Part shown: in pieces, positions 1 to 7,851 of the stretch
Layout: each line of letters begins with the position of its first letter
How positions within the stretch are numbered: position 1 is the first letter of the stretch
NCBI GenBank assembly: GCA_013214445.1
Contig: JABSPG010000007.1
Location: 1 to 41,904, forward strand
Reading direction: 5' to 3'
From: Ekhidna sp.
GTDB lineage: Bacteria > Bacteroidota > Bacteroidia > Cytophagales > Cyclobacteriaceae
Length of the DNA: 41,904 nucleotides
The notes under the pieces: model-generated
What the model saw: only the letters and a program-made list of their open reading frames with translations
What the model was told of the DNA's origin: nothing
The model's database searches: none
Made by a program: the position numbers and the translations under genes

Positions 1-1732
1 CAGTAGCTACACTAGTCTTCTGTTCTTCTGTTAAAGTTGTACTACTTACTGTTGGTGTAGGAGCTTCTCTAGCAACTACCTGTTCGAATGTAGGTTCTCT
101 AGCCTCTCTTCTAGGCCTAGGAGCTTCTTGTGTGGCTATCTCTATAGGAACTTCCATAGGTATAGTAACAGGAGCTTCTATAGGTTGACTACTTGTAACC
201 TGTGTAGGTGTGACCTCAGAAGGAAAAGAAGGTGCGGAAGCAGCCAAAGAAGCATCAGAAGATTTTAAAGGTCCTTCTCTGGGTTGAACTACTTCTTCTT
301 GTACAGGTTGAACTACTTCTTCTTGTACAGGTTGAACTACTTCTTCTTGTACAGGTTGAACTACTTCTTCTTGTACAGGTTGAACTACTCTAGGTACACT
401 CTTCTTAGAGTTCTCAAATAAGGACGCATCTATATCTGCTTCTGTGAATGGCGAACGTAAATCACTTACACTAGTTACAGATGAATCTTGCATTAGCTTA
501 TCAGCCATACCACCTAGAGCAGACATGTCTCCCTCTAGTCCATTACTCCCTTGCAGTCCTGCTTCATCCATACCACCAATTCTAGCCAGTTCATCCATAG
601 GGCTAAAATAGTCTTGTCCTACGACTGGGCGGATAAAGTTTTGAGCCGTTCCCTTACTATTATCAGCACTGAGTTTGCGCCCTGTGATGTCTTTAGTAAG
701 CCCTGCTAGGGATAGGAAGCCTTTAAAGTCTGCCTCAATATCTTTCTGAGATTCTAGATTTGCCCTACGTTCAGGATTCAAAGCAGCCATAGCCGATTTA
801 GTCTTGTTCATACCCTCGTAGGCTGCACCAGTAAGCGTAGACATTGCGCTAGGCTTGTTCTGGTAATCTAGTATTGCTTTCTTATCAGGCTTCGCAAAAC
901 GGTATTCACGGCCTTCTCTGTAGTCTGGATTGTAAGGGTTACCAGACATGTTCAGAGTGGTTCTAAGCGACTTTGAGAATCGGCTAGGTAATTGCATAGG
1001 TGTCGGCAAAGCGTCCATGTGAGACACCATTTGGTCGCCTCCGAACGATGCTTGCATACCCCTACTAGTTCTCGGAATCTGTATTGCTAATTGCTTTGCT
1101 AGATTGCTTTGAGTACTAGGGTCTGTACCTTCCTTCAAGTACTTACCTGCTAAGGAGTACATCACTTGGTCTACACTGCGACCGCCTATATCATAACTCT
1201 GTTGAGTCAAGTCATCTGCATGACCTTGTATAGATGGCAGTGCATCAGTGTATTGTGAACCCTCTTTCTTTGACGTTGCAACTATCTTGTCGTAGCTTCG
1301 TTGCTGTGCCTTAGTTATTTCTGGAGCTTCTATAATGCTTGTAACGCCACGCTGTATACTACCTTGCGTAAGGTTATCTACTTGCCTATACTTAGGGTCT
1401 ACACCACTCAAGTCATAGCGAGTTACGTCACCACTTCTTTGAGATTCTGGTATAGAACCTATTTCGTTACTTCCAGTAATCGGCAGTCCAGTAGAACGCA
1501 ACCTTGCATTAAGTACTGCTTCATCAGTGTCAGCACCTACTAAGTGTGAGTCAGGGTCATTACCTGTATCATTCTCAGCAAGCCAAGCCGTAGCCATATC
1601 TACATCAGCATCGCCAGTACTTATCTGGTCTTGCCAGTCTAGAGTCTCATTAGTATCGGAGTCTCCGCCTTGGCTGAGGTCATCAAACCCTCCATCCCAG
1701 CTTCCCGATGTACCTTCGTAATCATCATCCAT
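1..1732 (-). CDS. Tail tape-measure-position protein, N-terminal part (cut by window edge)
   Basis: An open frame of about 577 codons with no stop runs from ATG at 1732 off the low end of the window, so the ORF track missed it. The start reads MDDDYEGTSGSWDGG and overlaps the stop of the frameshifted chaperone ORF just upstream. The visible part is hydrophilic and acidic at its N-terminus. It then becomes Pro/Val/Glu/Thr-rich, with four consecutive copies of VVQPVQEE encoded by a 24-bp repeat (282-388). I see no enzyme domain. Position directly after a G/GT-type chaperone pair is where contractile and lambda-like phages keep the tape measure protein, so that role is inferred from synteny. The low-complexity segment could instead belong to another large virion protein. 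Confidence 0.7.
   Translation of the reverse strand, partial: MDDDYEGTSGSWDGGFDDLSQGGDSDTNETLDWQDQISTGDADVDMATAWLAENDTGNDPDSHLVGADTDEAVLNARLRSTGLPITGSNEIGSIPESQRSGDVTRYDLSGVDPKYRQVDNLTQGSIQRGVTSIIEAPEITKAQQRSYDKIVATSKKEGSQYTDALPSIQGHADDLTQQSYDIGGRSVDQVMYSLAGKYLKEGTDPSTQSNLAKQLAIQIPRTSRGMQASFGGDQMVSHMDALPTPMQLPSRFSKSLRTTLNMSGNPYNPDYREGREYRFAKPDKKAILDYQNKPSAMSTLTGAAYEGMNKTKSAMAALNPERRANLESQKDIEADFKGFLSLAGLTKDITGRKLSADNSKGTAQNFIRPVVGQDYFSPMDELARIGGMDEAGLQGSNGLEGDMSALGGMADKLMQDSSVTSVSDLRSPFTEADIDASLFENSKKSVPRVVQPVQEEVVQPVQEEVVQPVQEEVVQPVQEEVVQPREGPLKSSDASLAASAPSFPSEVTPTQVTSSQPIEAPVTIPMEVPIEIATQEAPRPRREAREPTFEQVVAREAPTPTVSSTTLTEEQKTSVAT
282..388 (-). repeat. 24-bp in-frame tandem repeat, about 4.4 copies
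   Basis: On the plus strand the unit ggttgaactacttcttctt plus gtaca recurs with an exact 24-bp period (starts at 282, 306, 330, 354, 378). It encodes the octapeptide VVQPVQEE in the partial tail gene. Because the period is a multiple of three, copy number can change without breaking the frame. Confidence 0.9.
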
Positions 1733-2353
1733 TAGTGTTGTCCTCTTTGTTAGACTCTTTCATTTTACGCTTTAAGTCTAAAAGTTCATTCATTAATAGT
1801 ATATCCATTAAGCTATAAGTCCCGTCCTCTAACTCTTTCAAAGTGAGCATAGGGGGTTCAGCTATTACTGGCCTGTGCAGAAAGAAGTTTACATTGGGAA
1901 ACAAAGAAGGTAAGTCCTCTACATATTCAGCAGAAGAACTTACCTCGTTTTGTTCAACTAAGCCTTTGTTGGCATTAGTGCGCGACCTTGCTCGAAAAAA
2001 TCTTTATACTGTAATTCACATACAGCCTTAAAGATAAGTACTAGGTCTATCAATTTACCACTATACAGTTGGTCAATGTTCACATCACTTAATTCAACAG
2101 GGTTACCTGCGCCATCTACTGTGCGAACTGTGTATAGGAACTTCTTAAATATCCCTAGCAGAGTATCATTCTGTACATTAGTCATAAGACGTAGTACATC
2201 ATCAAAGTCTGCTGTACCTTCTATGAAGGGTATTGCATATTGAGCGCAAGCATTCATAAGTATGCTAGAGTTAGAGAGTGCTTCAATAGCATTCCACTGT
2301 CTAGCATATATCTGTTTACCACCAATAGTAGTTTTTAATTCTAAACAAGCCAT
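1725..2353 (-). CDS. Tail assembly chaperone, -1 frameshifted long form (G-T type)
   Basis: The chaperone gene shares its first ~118 codons with this product. At T TTT TTC (1994-2000) a -1 slip would continue through about 82 further codons with no stop, to TGA at 1725-1727, overlapping the tape-measure ATG. The extension reads RARSRTNANKGLVEQ and ends ...LTLKELEDGTYSLMDILLMN then a charged tail. The extension ORF has no ATG with a ribosome-binding site of its own at its 5' end, which favours slippage over separate initiation. In lambda gpG/gpGT the long form recruits the tape measure and the short form coats it; the same logic is inferred here. Seen: slippery heptamer and open frame. Not seen: any measured frameshifting. 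Confidence 0.75.
1958..2353 (-). CDS. Tail assembly chaperone, short form
   Basis: 131 residues, MACLELKTTIGGKQI..., ending ...FFEQGRALMPTKA. It starts with a strong ribosome-binding site (AAGGAGAACCCT then ATG), the same leader found before the 161-aa head gene at 6140. It lies between the tail tube gene and the tape-measure-position gene, the fixed place of tail assembly chaperones in phages of this type. The size and mostly helical look also fit. The 3' part contains the slippery site for the long form. Function is assigned mainly from position and the frameshift signature. Confidence 0.75.
   Translation of the reverse strand: MACLELKTTIGGKQIYARQWNAIEALSNSSILMNACAQYAIPFIEGTADFDDVLRLMTNVQNDTLLGIFKKFLYTVRTVDGAGNPVELSDVNIDQLYSGKLIDLVLIFKAVCELQYKDFFEQGRALMPTKA
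1994..2000 (-). promoter_or_regulatory. -1 ribosomal frameshift slippery heptamer T TTT TTC
   Basis: In the chaperone reading frame the codons are GAT TTT TTC GAG, so X XXY YYZ = T TTT TTC is in the right phase for tandem -1 slippage. It is 12 codons before the zero-frame stop, and the -1 frame stays open to the tape-measure start. This is direct sequence evidence; slippage efficiency cannot be judged. Confidence 0.75.
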
Positions 2354-2373
2354 AGGGTTCTCCTTAAGTTAGC

Positions 2374-2829
2374 TTATAAGATATCAGTGTAAGTGCCCGG
2401 TACAGGCCATTCGATTTGCTCGAAGCGTACAGTCCAGTTGTGTACTGTAAAGCTGTTACCACGGCTTAAGTTAGGCACTTTAGGGATATAACCTGTAGTA
2501 GCTGCAACAAGAGTACCGCCCATCTTATCTTGAACGATTGCATGCCAAGGTATAAACACTGCATTATTATCAGCTAAACCTAATGATTGGTCTAAGATAG
2601 CACGAGCTTGTAGTACTTGATTAGAGTCAGATGTATGTAGTAGGTTGAAGCTAATCAAGCCTGACTTGTTTGCACTTGTAGCTACGTTCATATTACCTTT
2701 TGCATCAATAACATCGTTATGTGCATTAACTGCACGAGCAGCAGTGATGATGTTATTTGAGTCAGCAAAACCAGAGATAGTTACGCCATCAATGATTAAG
2801 TCTACTTTGTTAAATGTGTACTGTTTCAT
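2374..2829 (-). CDS. Tail tube protein (DUF3277-like)
   Basis: 151 residues from ATG at 2829 (MKQYTFNKVDLIIDGV). The ORF-track start at 2871 adds a hydrophobic stretch with no ribosome-binding site, while TTGGAAAC precedes 2829. The motif order (an N-terminal beta-rich VDLIIDGVTISGFA, a central HNDVIDAKG segment, a C-terminal WTVRFEQIEWPVPG) resembles tube proteins that pair with DUF3383 sheaths. It would form the inner tube inside the sheath encoded just upstream. A transcription terminator-like hairpin separates it from the sheath gene. The family call is from recall of sequence features and strict synteny. Confidence 0.75.
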   Translation of the reverse strand: MKQYTFNKVDLIIDGVTISGFADSNNIITAARAVNAHNDVIDAKGNMNVATSANKSGLISFNLLHTSDSNQVLQARAILDQSLGLADNNAVFIPWHAIVQDKMGGTLVAATTGYIPKVPNLSRGNSFTVHNWTVRFEQIEWPVPGTYTDIL

Positions 2830-2855
2830 GTATATGTTTCCAATAGTTAATAGTA

Positions 2856-2892
2856 ATAAAAAATAGGGCACATCTTATGTAAGATGCACCCT
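2856..2892 (-). terminator. Intrinsic terminator between sheath and tube genes
   Basis: On the minus strand AGGGTGCATCTT-ACAT-AAGATGTGCCCT forms a 12-bp stem (two G-U pairs) with a 4-nt loop, followed directly by ATTTTTTATT. It sits 17 nt after the sheath stop. It probably acts as a partial terminator or mRNA 3' stabiliser, setting the sheath-to-tube transcript ratio. Confidence 0.85.
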
Positions 2893-2908
2893 AGGTATTT
2901 CTTGTGTA

Positions 2909-4375
2909 CTACTCTGAGAATGAACCAGTAATAGTAGCACCATGTATAGCACCTGCGCCCACAGCTTTAAAGGTGATACCGTTATAGATACGATTACCTT
3001 TATCACTTGCAGATACTTGTGTTACTGGCACAGAGAAAATCTCATAACCTAGAGGCAAGTAATTACCATCAGAGTCATTACCTGCTGCTACTAAACCATT
3101 ACGTACAGCTTGACGTAGAGCTAAGTCTACTTGCTGAACTACCAATGCAATACCTGCATCAGTGTATGGAATCTTAGTAGTAGAGGTATATAACAAGTTG
3201 AATACATTTAACTGTACTTGTTTCTCTAACCATGCAACGCCATGAACAGTATCTAGCCAACCACCTCCAGCCATACGGCCGTCTGAGTATAAGCTTGTAC
3301 TGCCAACTTTCAAGAAGCTATTCACGTTGATAGATTCTAAGGCTTTCTTCTGTGTAGTAGATAAGTCAGCTACCGTAATAGTAGGTAACTTCTTAAACAT
3401 TAGAGTCAAAGTAGTATTAGTACCTTGGTAATTAACCGTATTAATACGACCTAATACAGATGCACTAGGGTATTCAGCAGTTACAGGAGAGTAAGACGTA
3501 ATAGTATTACCATTAGACTTAGCATCAATCTGCCCTGCAATAGTGCCAGAAGCAGTAGCTAGGCCAAGTGCGTTAGCATCATTAGTAGTGTTACCAAAGA
3601 TACGTTTAGTTGCTTGGCAGTAGTCAGAGATAGCAATTGCAGTAGCACTATCACGCCACTTCTTATCACTTACTACTTCATTGAAAGTGCCATCAAACAA
3701 GTCACATTGCTGTAGACCTTGTAGTGCAGTTTCACCAACAGCACCCGCCACAACTGTAGGAGCAGGACTTGCAGTATCTAGTAAGCCTAAAGCTATAGCA
3801 GTACCTGTTACATCAACAGTTAGTGCTTCTACAGTAGATGATGCACCAGCAGTGCCAGATTCAATAATGAACTTGCCATCTAAGTAAATACATGTAGCAT
3901 CTGCTGTAGCTGCTGTTAGTGCAGTATTTACAACAATAGCTACACCATTCAAAGATGTAGCTGCTGAGAAATCTAACGCAGTAATAGCTTCGGCTGCAAC
4001 ACCATCCACTTCAATAGAGAAGCCACCAGCAGTTATAGCTTGTAAAGTTGCTAGGTCTGCATGCTCGTTAGACTCAATGTAACCTGCTGTAGGGTTAGCT
4101 GCTAGTACTGCACCAACCATAAACACTTGTGGTGTAGGTACTTGTGCATAGTAGCCTGTAGCTGCTGCATTGATTTCTGGGTAGGTAGCTTGTGGATACA
4201 TAGCACCTACTTCTGGCAGTGAGCCAAATGTCTGCACTCGGTTAGCTACACCTACTTCTGTATGGCCCTCTGACTCATCCGTAAGGAAAAGTAGATTACC
4301 AAAACCCGGTAGAGCAACTGGCGTAGGTGCAATGCCAATAGAGACATTAACAATATTATCATAAGTTACTGACAT
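2909..4375 (-). CDS. Tail sheath protein (DUF3383-like)
   Basis: 488 residues, MSVTYDNIVNVSIGIAPTPV..., with AAGGAATAATAA before the ATG. The N-terminal pattern (NVSIGIAPTPVALPGFGNLL, then LFLTDESEG) and the C-terminal region (YEIFSVPVTQVSASDKGNR, then GITFKAVGAGAIHG) are typical of the DUF3383 sheath family of contractile tails. The central region is an Ala/Thr-rich beta domain, probably the surface-exposed insertion. This gene is the main evidence that the phage is a myovirus. It lies between the neck genes upstream and the tube downstream. Confidence 0.9.
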   Translation of the reverse strand: MSVTYDNIVNVSIGIAPTPVALPGFGNLLFLTDESEGHTEVGVANRVQTFGSLPEVGAMYPQATYPEINAAATGYYAQVPTPQVFMVGAVLAANPTAGYIESNEHADLATLQAITAGGFSIEVDGVAAEAITALDFSAATSLNGVAIVVNTALTAATADATCIYLDGKFIIESGTAGASSTVEALTVDVTGTAIALGLLDTASPAPTVVAGAVGETALQGLQQCDLFDGTFNEVVSDKKWRDSATAIAISDYCQATKRIFGNTTNDANALGLATASGTIAGQIDAKSNGNTITSYSPVTAEYPSASVLGRINTVNYQGTNTTLTLMFKKLPTITVADLSTTQKKALESINVNSFLKVGSTSLYSDGRMAGGGWLDTVHGVAWLEKQVQLNVFNLLYTSTTKIPYTDAGIALVVQQVDLALRQAVRNGLVAAGNDSDGNYLPLGYEIFSVPVTQVSASDKGNRIYNGITFKAVGAGAIHGATITGSFSE

Positions 4376-4378
4376 TTA

Positions 4379-4915
4379 TTATTCCTTGATATTTATATTT
4401 AAGTTAGTGACTTTGCCACTCTCTTCAAAGTGTGAGCCACTTATGTTGAATTCGTCAACGTAGCCTATTACAACTTCATCAACTTGTAAGACAGACATTA
4501 TACAAGTTATGCCTGTCCTGATTTCCCAATTAGTCTCTAGACTTTTATTGCGAAGGTTAGTAGCTTTCTTACGTAGTAAGTGCATACCAACTTCATCACA
4601 TATTGCTTCCACATCGGGTCTAAAGAAGCTATTATCAAACTTAATTATATCACTGTAGCCGCCAGCTCTATTGAAGAGTACGTCTACCATGATTTCTCTA
4701 TTACCTTCTGTCCTCTGAATCAACTCCCCATCCTTTTCATAGGTAGTTAATTCATCGTAACAAGGGCTTCTACTTCCCATAATACGTATGGCGGCAAAAG
4801 GGTTTTCAGTAGGTCGAGGTGCATTTTGATACATAGGGTAAGAGTAGCGAGGTATGCCAACGGCAATATCAACTATCTTTTGCATAGCTACTACGTAGGG
4901 GTTCTTTTCAATCAA
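4379..4915 (-). CDS. Neck/tail terminator protein (gp12-like), TTG start
   Basis: 178 residues, MIEKNPYVVAMQKIVDIAVG. The likely start is TTG at 4915: GGAGG lies 7 nt upstream, and the codon overlaps the preceding gene's TGA. No downstream ATG has a comparable site. Conserved-looking segments are YSYPMYQNAPRPTENPFAAI and WEIRTGITCIMSVLQ. Position between the head-closure protein and the sheath indicates a neck or tail-terminator (tail completion) role. Function is inferred from synteny; the name is moderately secure. Confidence 0.65.
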   Translation of the reverse strand: MIEKNPYVVAMQKIVDIAVGIPRYSYPMYQNAPRPTENPFAAIRIMGSRSPCYDELTTYEKDGELIQRTEGNREIMVDVLFNRAGGYSDIIKFDNSFFRPDVEAICDEVGMHLLRKKATNLRNKSLETNWEIRTGITCIMSVLQVDEVVIGYVDEFNISGSHFEESGKVTNLNINIKE

Positions 4916-5280
4916 TTGGAATCCTCCAGTATTGTAGTGCCTATCATGATATAGAAGCCCGAAGCTTTATGCTTTAGCTCTTTTACCATCTTGTATGTTT
5001 CACCATATATTGCTATACGGTCATTCAGCTTGAGTTCATTTATTCCAGTGAACTTCATAAACGCAGGAGTACGTTCACCTGTAGTCTTTGCTTTCAACTC
5101 TATACCTGCTATACCTGCATCCCTATCACCAAATGGCATAGGAGTTACAGAAATAACTGTAGGGTCGTCAAAGCCTTCAGATACCCAATGATTATCTGTA
5201 TCATAATAGCCATCTCGTTTCTTGAAGTACTGTACAGGTGTAGTAGTATCTCCTGAGAAGGCATCAAACATGTTAATCAT
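4912..5280 (-). CDS. Head-closure / head-tail joining protein candidate
   Basis: 122 residues, MINMFDAFSGDTTTPVQYFK, rich in beta-strand patterns. The ATG overlaps the upstream TAA (TAATG), with GAGGG as ribosome-binding site inside the previous gene, so the two are translationally coupled. In this gene order (portal, capsid, adaptor, this gene, terminator, sheath) the slot belongs to the stopper or joining protein. No sequence motif proves it. Confidence 0.55.
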   Translation of the reverse strand: MINMFDAFSGDTTTPVQYFKKRDGYYDTDNHWVSEGFDDPTVISVTPMPFGDRDAGIAGIELKAKTTGERTPAFMKFTGINELKLNDRIAIYGETYKMVKELKHKASGFYIMIGTTILEDSN

Positions 5281-5645
5281 TAGGCTACCCTCGGTCCTGA
5301 GAAGTATATACGCCTGTAACGTATATACTCTTGTCCATAAGTTGTAGAGTTTAGTGCATCGAAGTTGTTAGCTTGGTCACGACTAATCGCATACTCAACT
5401 ACTACTTCGTCCACTTCTTTACTTCTTATTGGTACTGCTGCACCTTGCTCCCCCGCAGAAGAACGATTGGCAAGATAGATTAGATGGCCTACTAGATAAG
5501 CCTGAGCTTTATCATATGCAGTTCCCCATCTTGATTCTAACTTGCCCATCTTAAGTACGGCATCATCTAGAAAGATATCAAACCGTACTTCTGGTGTAGC
5601 TGTAAACTCAGGGAATCGGGCAATCCAATTCGCATAAGTTAACAT
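5280..5645 (-). CDS. Head-tail adaptor (DUF4054-like)
   Basis: 121 residues, MLTYANWIARFPEFTATPEV. The opening FPEF pattern, the Lys-Ala-rich helix AYDKAQAYLVGHLIYLAN and the C-terminal YGQEYIRYRR look like the DUF4054 connector family, which docks on the portal ring. It starts after AAGGAATTCCT and overlaps the next gene by one base. Assignment is from recalled family pattern and gene order. Confidence 0.7.
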   Translation of the reverse strand: MLTYANWIARFPEFTATPEVRFDIFLDDAVLKMGKLESRWGTAYDKAQAYLVGHLIYLANRSSAGEQGAAVPIRSKEVDEVVVEYAISRDQANNFDALNSTTYGQEYIRYRRIYFSGPRVA

Positions 5646-5654
5646 AGGAATTCC

Positions 5655-6140
5655 TTATTTACGTACTAGTTCATACATCTGTTCAATGTAATCTTTTGTA
5701 GAGTCTTTAGGCAATTTCATACCTGTAGCTTCTACAACAGTTCGCATATCTTCTGGTGTAAGAGTTGACTTAGGTCTTTCGATAATAGTCATCTCACCTC
5801 TGTCCACTAACTCTTGGATAGGACAAATGTACTTGTATTCGCCAGTCCATGTATGAGTATTCTTAAAGATACCTTGCTTCTTGCCTTGCGTAAGGTTAGC
5901 TATCTTAGTTCTTTCAGTAGTATAAATCTTACGCTTGACTTTACCAGTGTCTACAGCATTCCATAATTCATCATCAATTATTACAGTGTGTTGTGCAGGT
6001 ACGAAAATAATCTCGTACTGCGGCTTCTCTTGTACTTTTACAGCCTTACCTAACTTATTGATGTGGTCTGTTTGTACACCACGGTTAGTGTAAGCAATGA
6101 ATTGTAATGCTGCATGTGACCTGTCGTTTCTTAATTTCAT
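5655..6140 (-). CDS. Conserved head-region protein of unknown function
   Basis: 161 residues, MKLRNDRSHAALQFIAYTNR, with AAGGAGAACCCT before the ATG. It is basic in the centre (KVKRKIYTTERTKIANLTQG) and ends in a helical LPKDSTKDYIEQMYELVRK. It sits between the major capsid gene and the DUF4054 adaptor, so it is probably a virion or head-completion protein. I do not recognise the family. Confidence 0.6.
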   Translation of the reverse strand: MKLRNDRSHAALQFIAYTNRGVQTDHINKLGKAVKVQEKPQYEIIFVPAQHTVIIDDELWNAVDTGKVKRKIYTTERTKIANLTQGKKQGIFKNTHTWTGEYKYICPIQELVDRGEMTIIERPKSTLTPEDMRTVVEATGMKLPKDSTKDYIEQMYELVRK

Positions 6141-6160
6141 AGGGTTCTCCTTAGAACAGA

Positions 6161-7261
6161 TTAAATTTCAGAGTATACTGCAACAGCAGCAGGGTAAGTT
6201 ACTTCTAGACCACCAAAGCGACCACGTCCCGGAACTTCATATACTAGGCCATGTAACTGTACAGGCAAGAATTGAAGTGGTAACGTTTCACGGATACGGA
6301 TAGTCTCACGACCTTCTGGTGAAGTATGCTTAATGAATACCATTAACTCATAACCAAAACCAGTTTCTTCATCAGCAATGGCATTAAGAGATTTAATTTG
6401 GTCCATGCTAGTGATGAACGGGTTATTCTTAATGAAGAACTGAGCAATAGTAGTATCAGATACATCGTTACGAGGTGTTTGCATGATGTGGTGGTAACGG
6501 TCTAATGGTAACCATAACTCAGAAGGTGAGAAGATTTTCTTAGTAGTAGTGTGCATAGCACGACCACCAAAGAATAAATCAGCTAAGATTTCATCAGGAA
6601 CTTTAGCATTAGCACCTACCCATGAACGACTACCCGCAGCACCTGTAGGTACTTGTGTATGTGGGATTTCAGGGTGTAGACCAGCAGCATTACCAAAGAA
6701 GCCAATGAAGTCTTCATTACCATACCATACAGAGTCATTGATTAACTCTTCATAGCCACGCTTAGATGCTTGTGCACGTCTAGCTTCAAGGGGCATACCT
6801 GTTACTTGAGCAGCAGCTACTTCATCGATATCAAAGTCATAAGCAGTACCAAGTGTTTTAACAGACATACTGTATTCTTTACCAGTGATTTCTGATTTAG
6901 GGAAATCTGTAGCACGAGCATTGATTACTTGTGCTTTACCAACACGGTCATACGAACGGAAAGTCAGAGTTGTTACACCTGCGCCACCAAAAGTATTAGT
7001 AGTGAAACACTCACGAGCTTCTAAGTCTGGGTATAGAACGTCATACGTTTGAGTTTCAATTGCTTCTAACTGACGTTGGAAGAATAAGCCATCGCTATCC
7101 GACATCTTCACGCCATTCTTAGCAAGAGCTTCATCCATGATTCTAAGTGTAGTATCTGTTAATGCAATTGAATTATCATTAGCAACAACTACTTTAAGTT
7201 CTTCATCAGATAATTGTAAAGTAGCGATTTGTGAATCATTTAATTTTACGATACGAGCCAT
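6161..7261 (-). CDS. Major capsid protein (DUF2184-like)
   Basis: 366 residues, MARIVKLNDSQIATLQLSDE. The segments FFQRQLEAIETQTYDVLYPD, TTLTFRSYDRVGKAQ and ELINDSVWYGNEDFIGFFGN match the HK97-fold DUF2184 major capsid family. It ends VYSEI. It follows the protease/scaffold and decoration genes, the standard order. AGAGAGAAATATAA precedes the ATG. A hairpin lies in the 73-nt leader. The codon choice looks the same as in its neighbours. Confidence 0.88.
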   Translation of the reverse strand: MARIVKLNDSQIATLQLSDEELKVVVANDNSIALTDTTLRIMDEALAKNGVKMSDSDGLFFQRQLEAIETQTYDVLYPDLEARECFTTNTFGGAGVTTLTFRSYDRVGKAQVINARATDFPKSEITGKEYSMSVKTLGTAYDFDIDEVAAAQVTGMPLEARRAQASKRGYEELINDSVWYGNEDFIGFFGNAAGLHPEIPHTQVPTGAAGSRSWVGANAKVPDEILADLFFGGRAMHTTTKKIFSPSELWLPLDRYHHIMQTPRNDVSDTTIAQFFIKNNPFITSMDQIKSLNAIADEETGFGYELMVFIKHTSPEGRETIRIRETLPLQFLPVQLHGLVYEVPGRGRFGGLEVTYPAAVAVYSEI

Positions 7262-7287
7262 TTATATTTCTCTCTTATAAATAATAT

Positions 7288-7319
7288 TATGTAGTAGCAG
7301 AGCGAATCCCTGCTACATA
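7288..7319 (-). terminator. Hairpin between decoration and major capsid genes
   Basis: The plus-strand sequence gtagcag-agcgaatcc-ctgctac forms a 7-bp stem, extendable by TATGTA/TACATA with a 3-nt bulge. On the minus strand it is followed by AATATTATTT, a weak U-tract. It may be a leaky terminator or an RNA processing/stabilising hairpin just before the highly expressed capsid gene. Confidence 0.5.
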
Positions 7320-7334
7320 AAAGTTACTAAGCTA

Positions 7335-7850
7335 TTAAGCAATAGTTAAGATGCGTACACGTACGATGTCATCAGCAGCGGCTGCACTTGAGTCGAATAT
7401 TGCATTAGTTGCTAAGAAGTAACCACCAGTAACAACACCAGTAAAGGCATGAGTTAAAGGGTTGTAATAAACACCAGTAGCAGTAGCGCGGTCAATAGCT
7501 GTACCTGCTAAAGCTTGAATACAACCAAAGCGCATAGCTGGAACAGTGTTACCTACTAAATACTCTACGTTGCTGTCTGAACCACTAACATCACCAATGA
7601 TTGCTCGGTCTTGTTCTTGACGTGCTTGACGTAAAGCAAGAGCTTCAATAGTGAAATCACCAGTTACATTAGTGCCACTAGCAGTTTCACATTTACGGTC
7701 TCCAGTACGAACTAGTACAGAAGCATAAGGAGCATTATCAGTACCTTCTAATTCCCAAGAGTCCACTACTTTAGCTGCGTAATGGATGCCATAGATTTGG
7801 CCAAGTACTGCATCGCGTGTGTTAATGTTGAAAGCTTGATTTACTGACAT
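7335..7850 (-). CDS. Capsid decoration/cement-type structural protein
   Basis: 171 residues from ATG at 7850 (MSVNQAFNINTRDAVLGQIY), preceded by AAGGAAACAAATA. The longer ORF-track start lies inside the protease gene without a ribosome-binding site. It is Gly/Ala/Val-rich and beta-dominated (RFGCIQALAGTAIDRATATG, FTGVVTGGYFLATN), as in small capsid cement proteins encoded between protease and capsid genes. The role comes from position and composition; the exact family is uncertain. Confidence 0.6.
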   Translation of the reverse strand: MSVNQAFNINTRDAVLGQIYGIHYAAKVVDSWELEGTDNAPYASVLVRTGDRKCETASGTNVTGDFTIEALALRQARQEQDRAIIGDVSGSDSNVEYLVGNTVPAMRFGCIQALAGTAIDRATATGVYYNPLTHAFTGVVTGGYFLATNAIFDSSAAAADDIVRVRILTIA

Positions 7851-7851
7851 A

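Noticed and set aside
282-388. 24-bp tandem repeat as a possible CRISPR or iteron array
   Set aside because: The units are contiguous with no spacers and translate in frame within a long open reading frame, so it is a coding repeat.
3361-3375. ataagtcagc in the sheath gene as a fifth promoter-like copy
   Set aside because: Only nine of ten core bases match, it lies in coding sequence, and the flanking conserved bases are absent.
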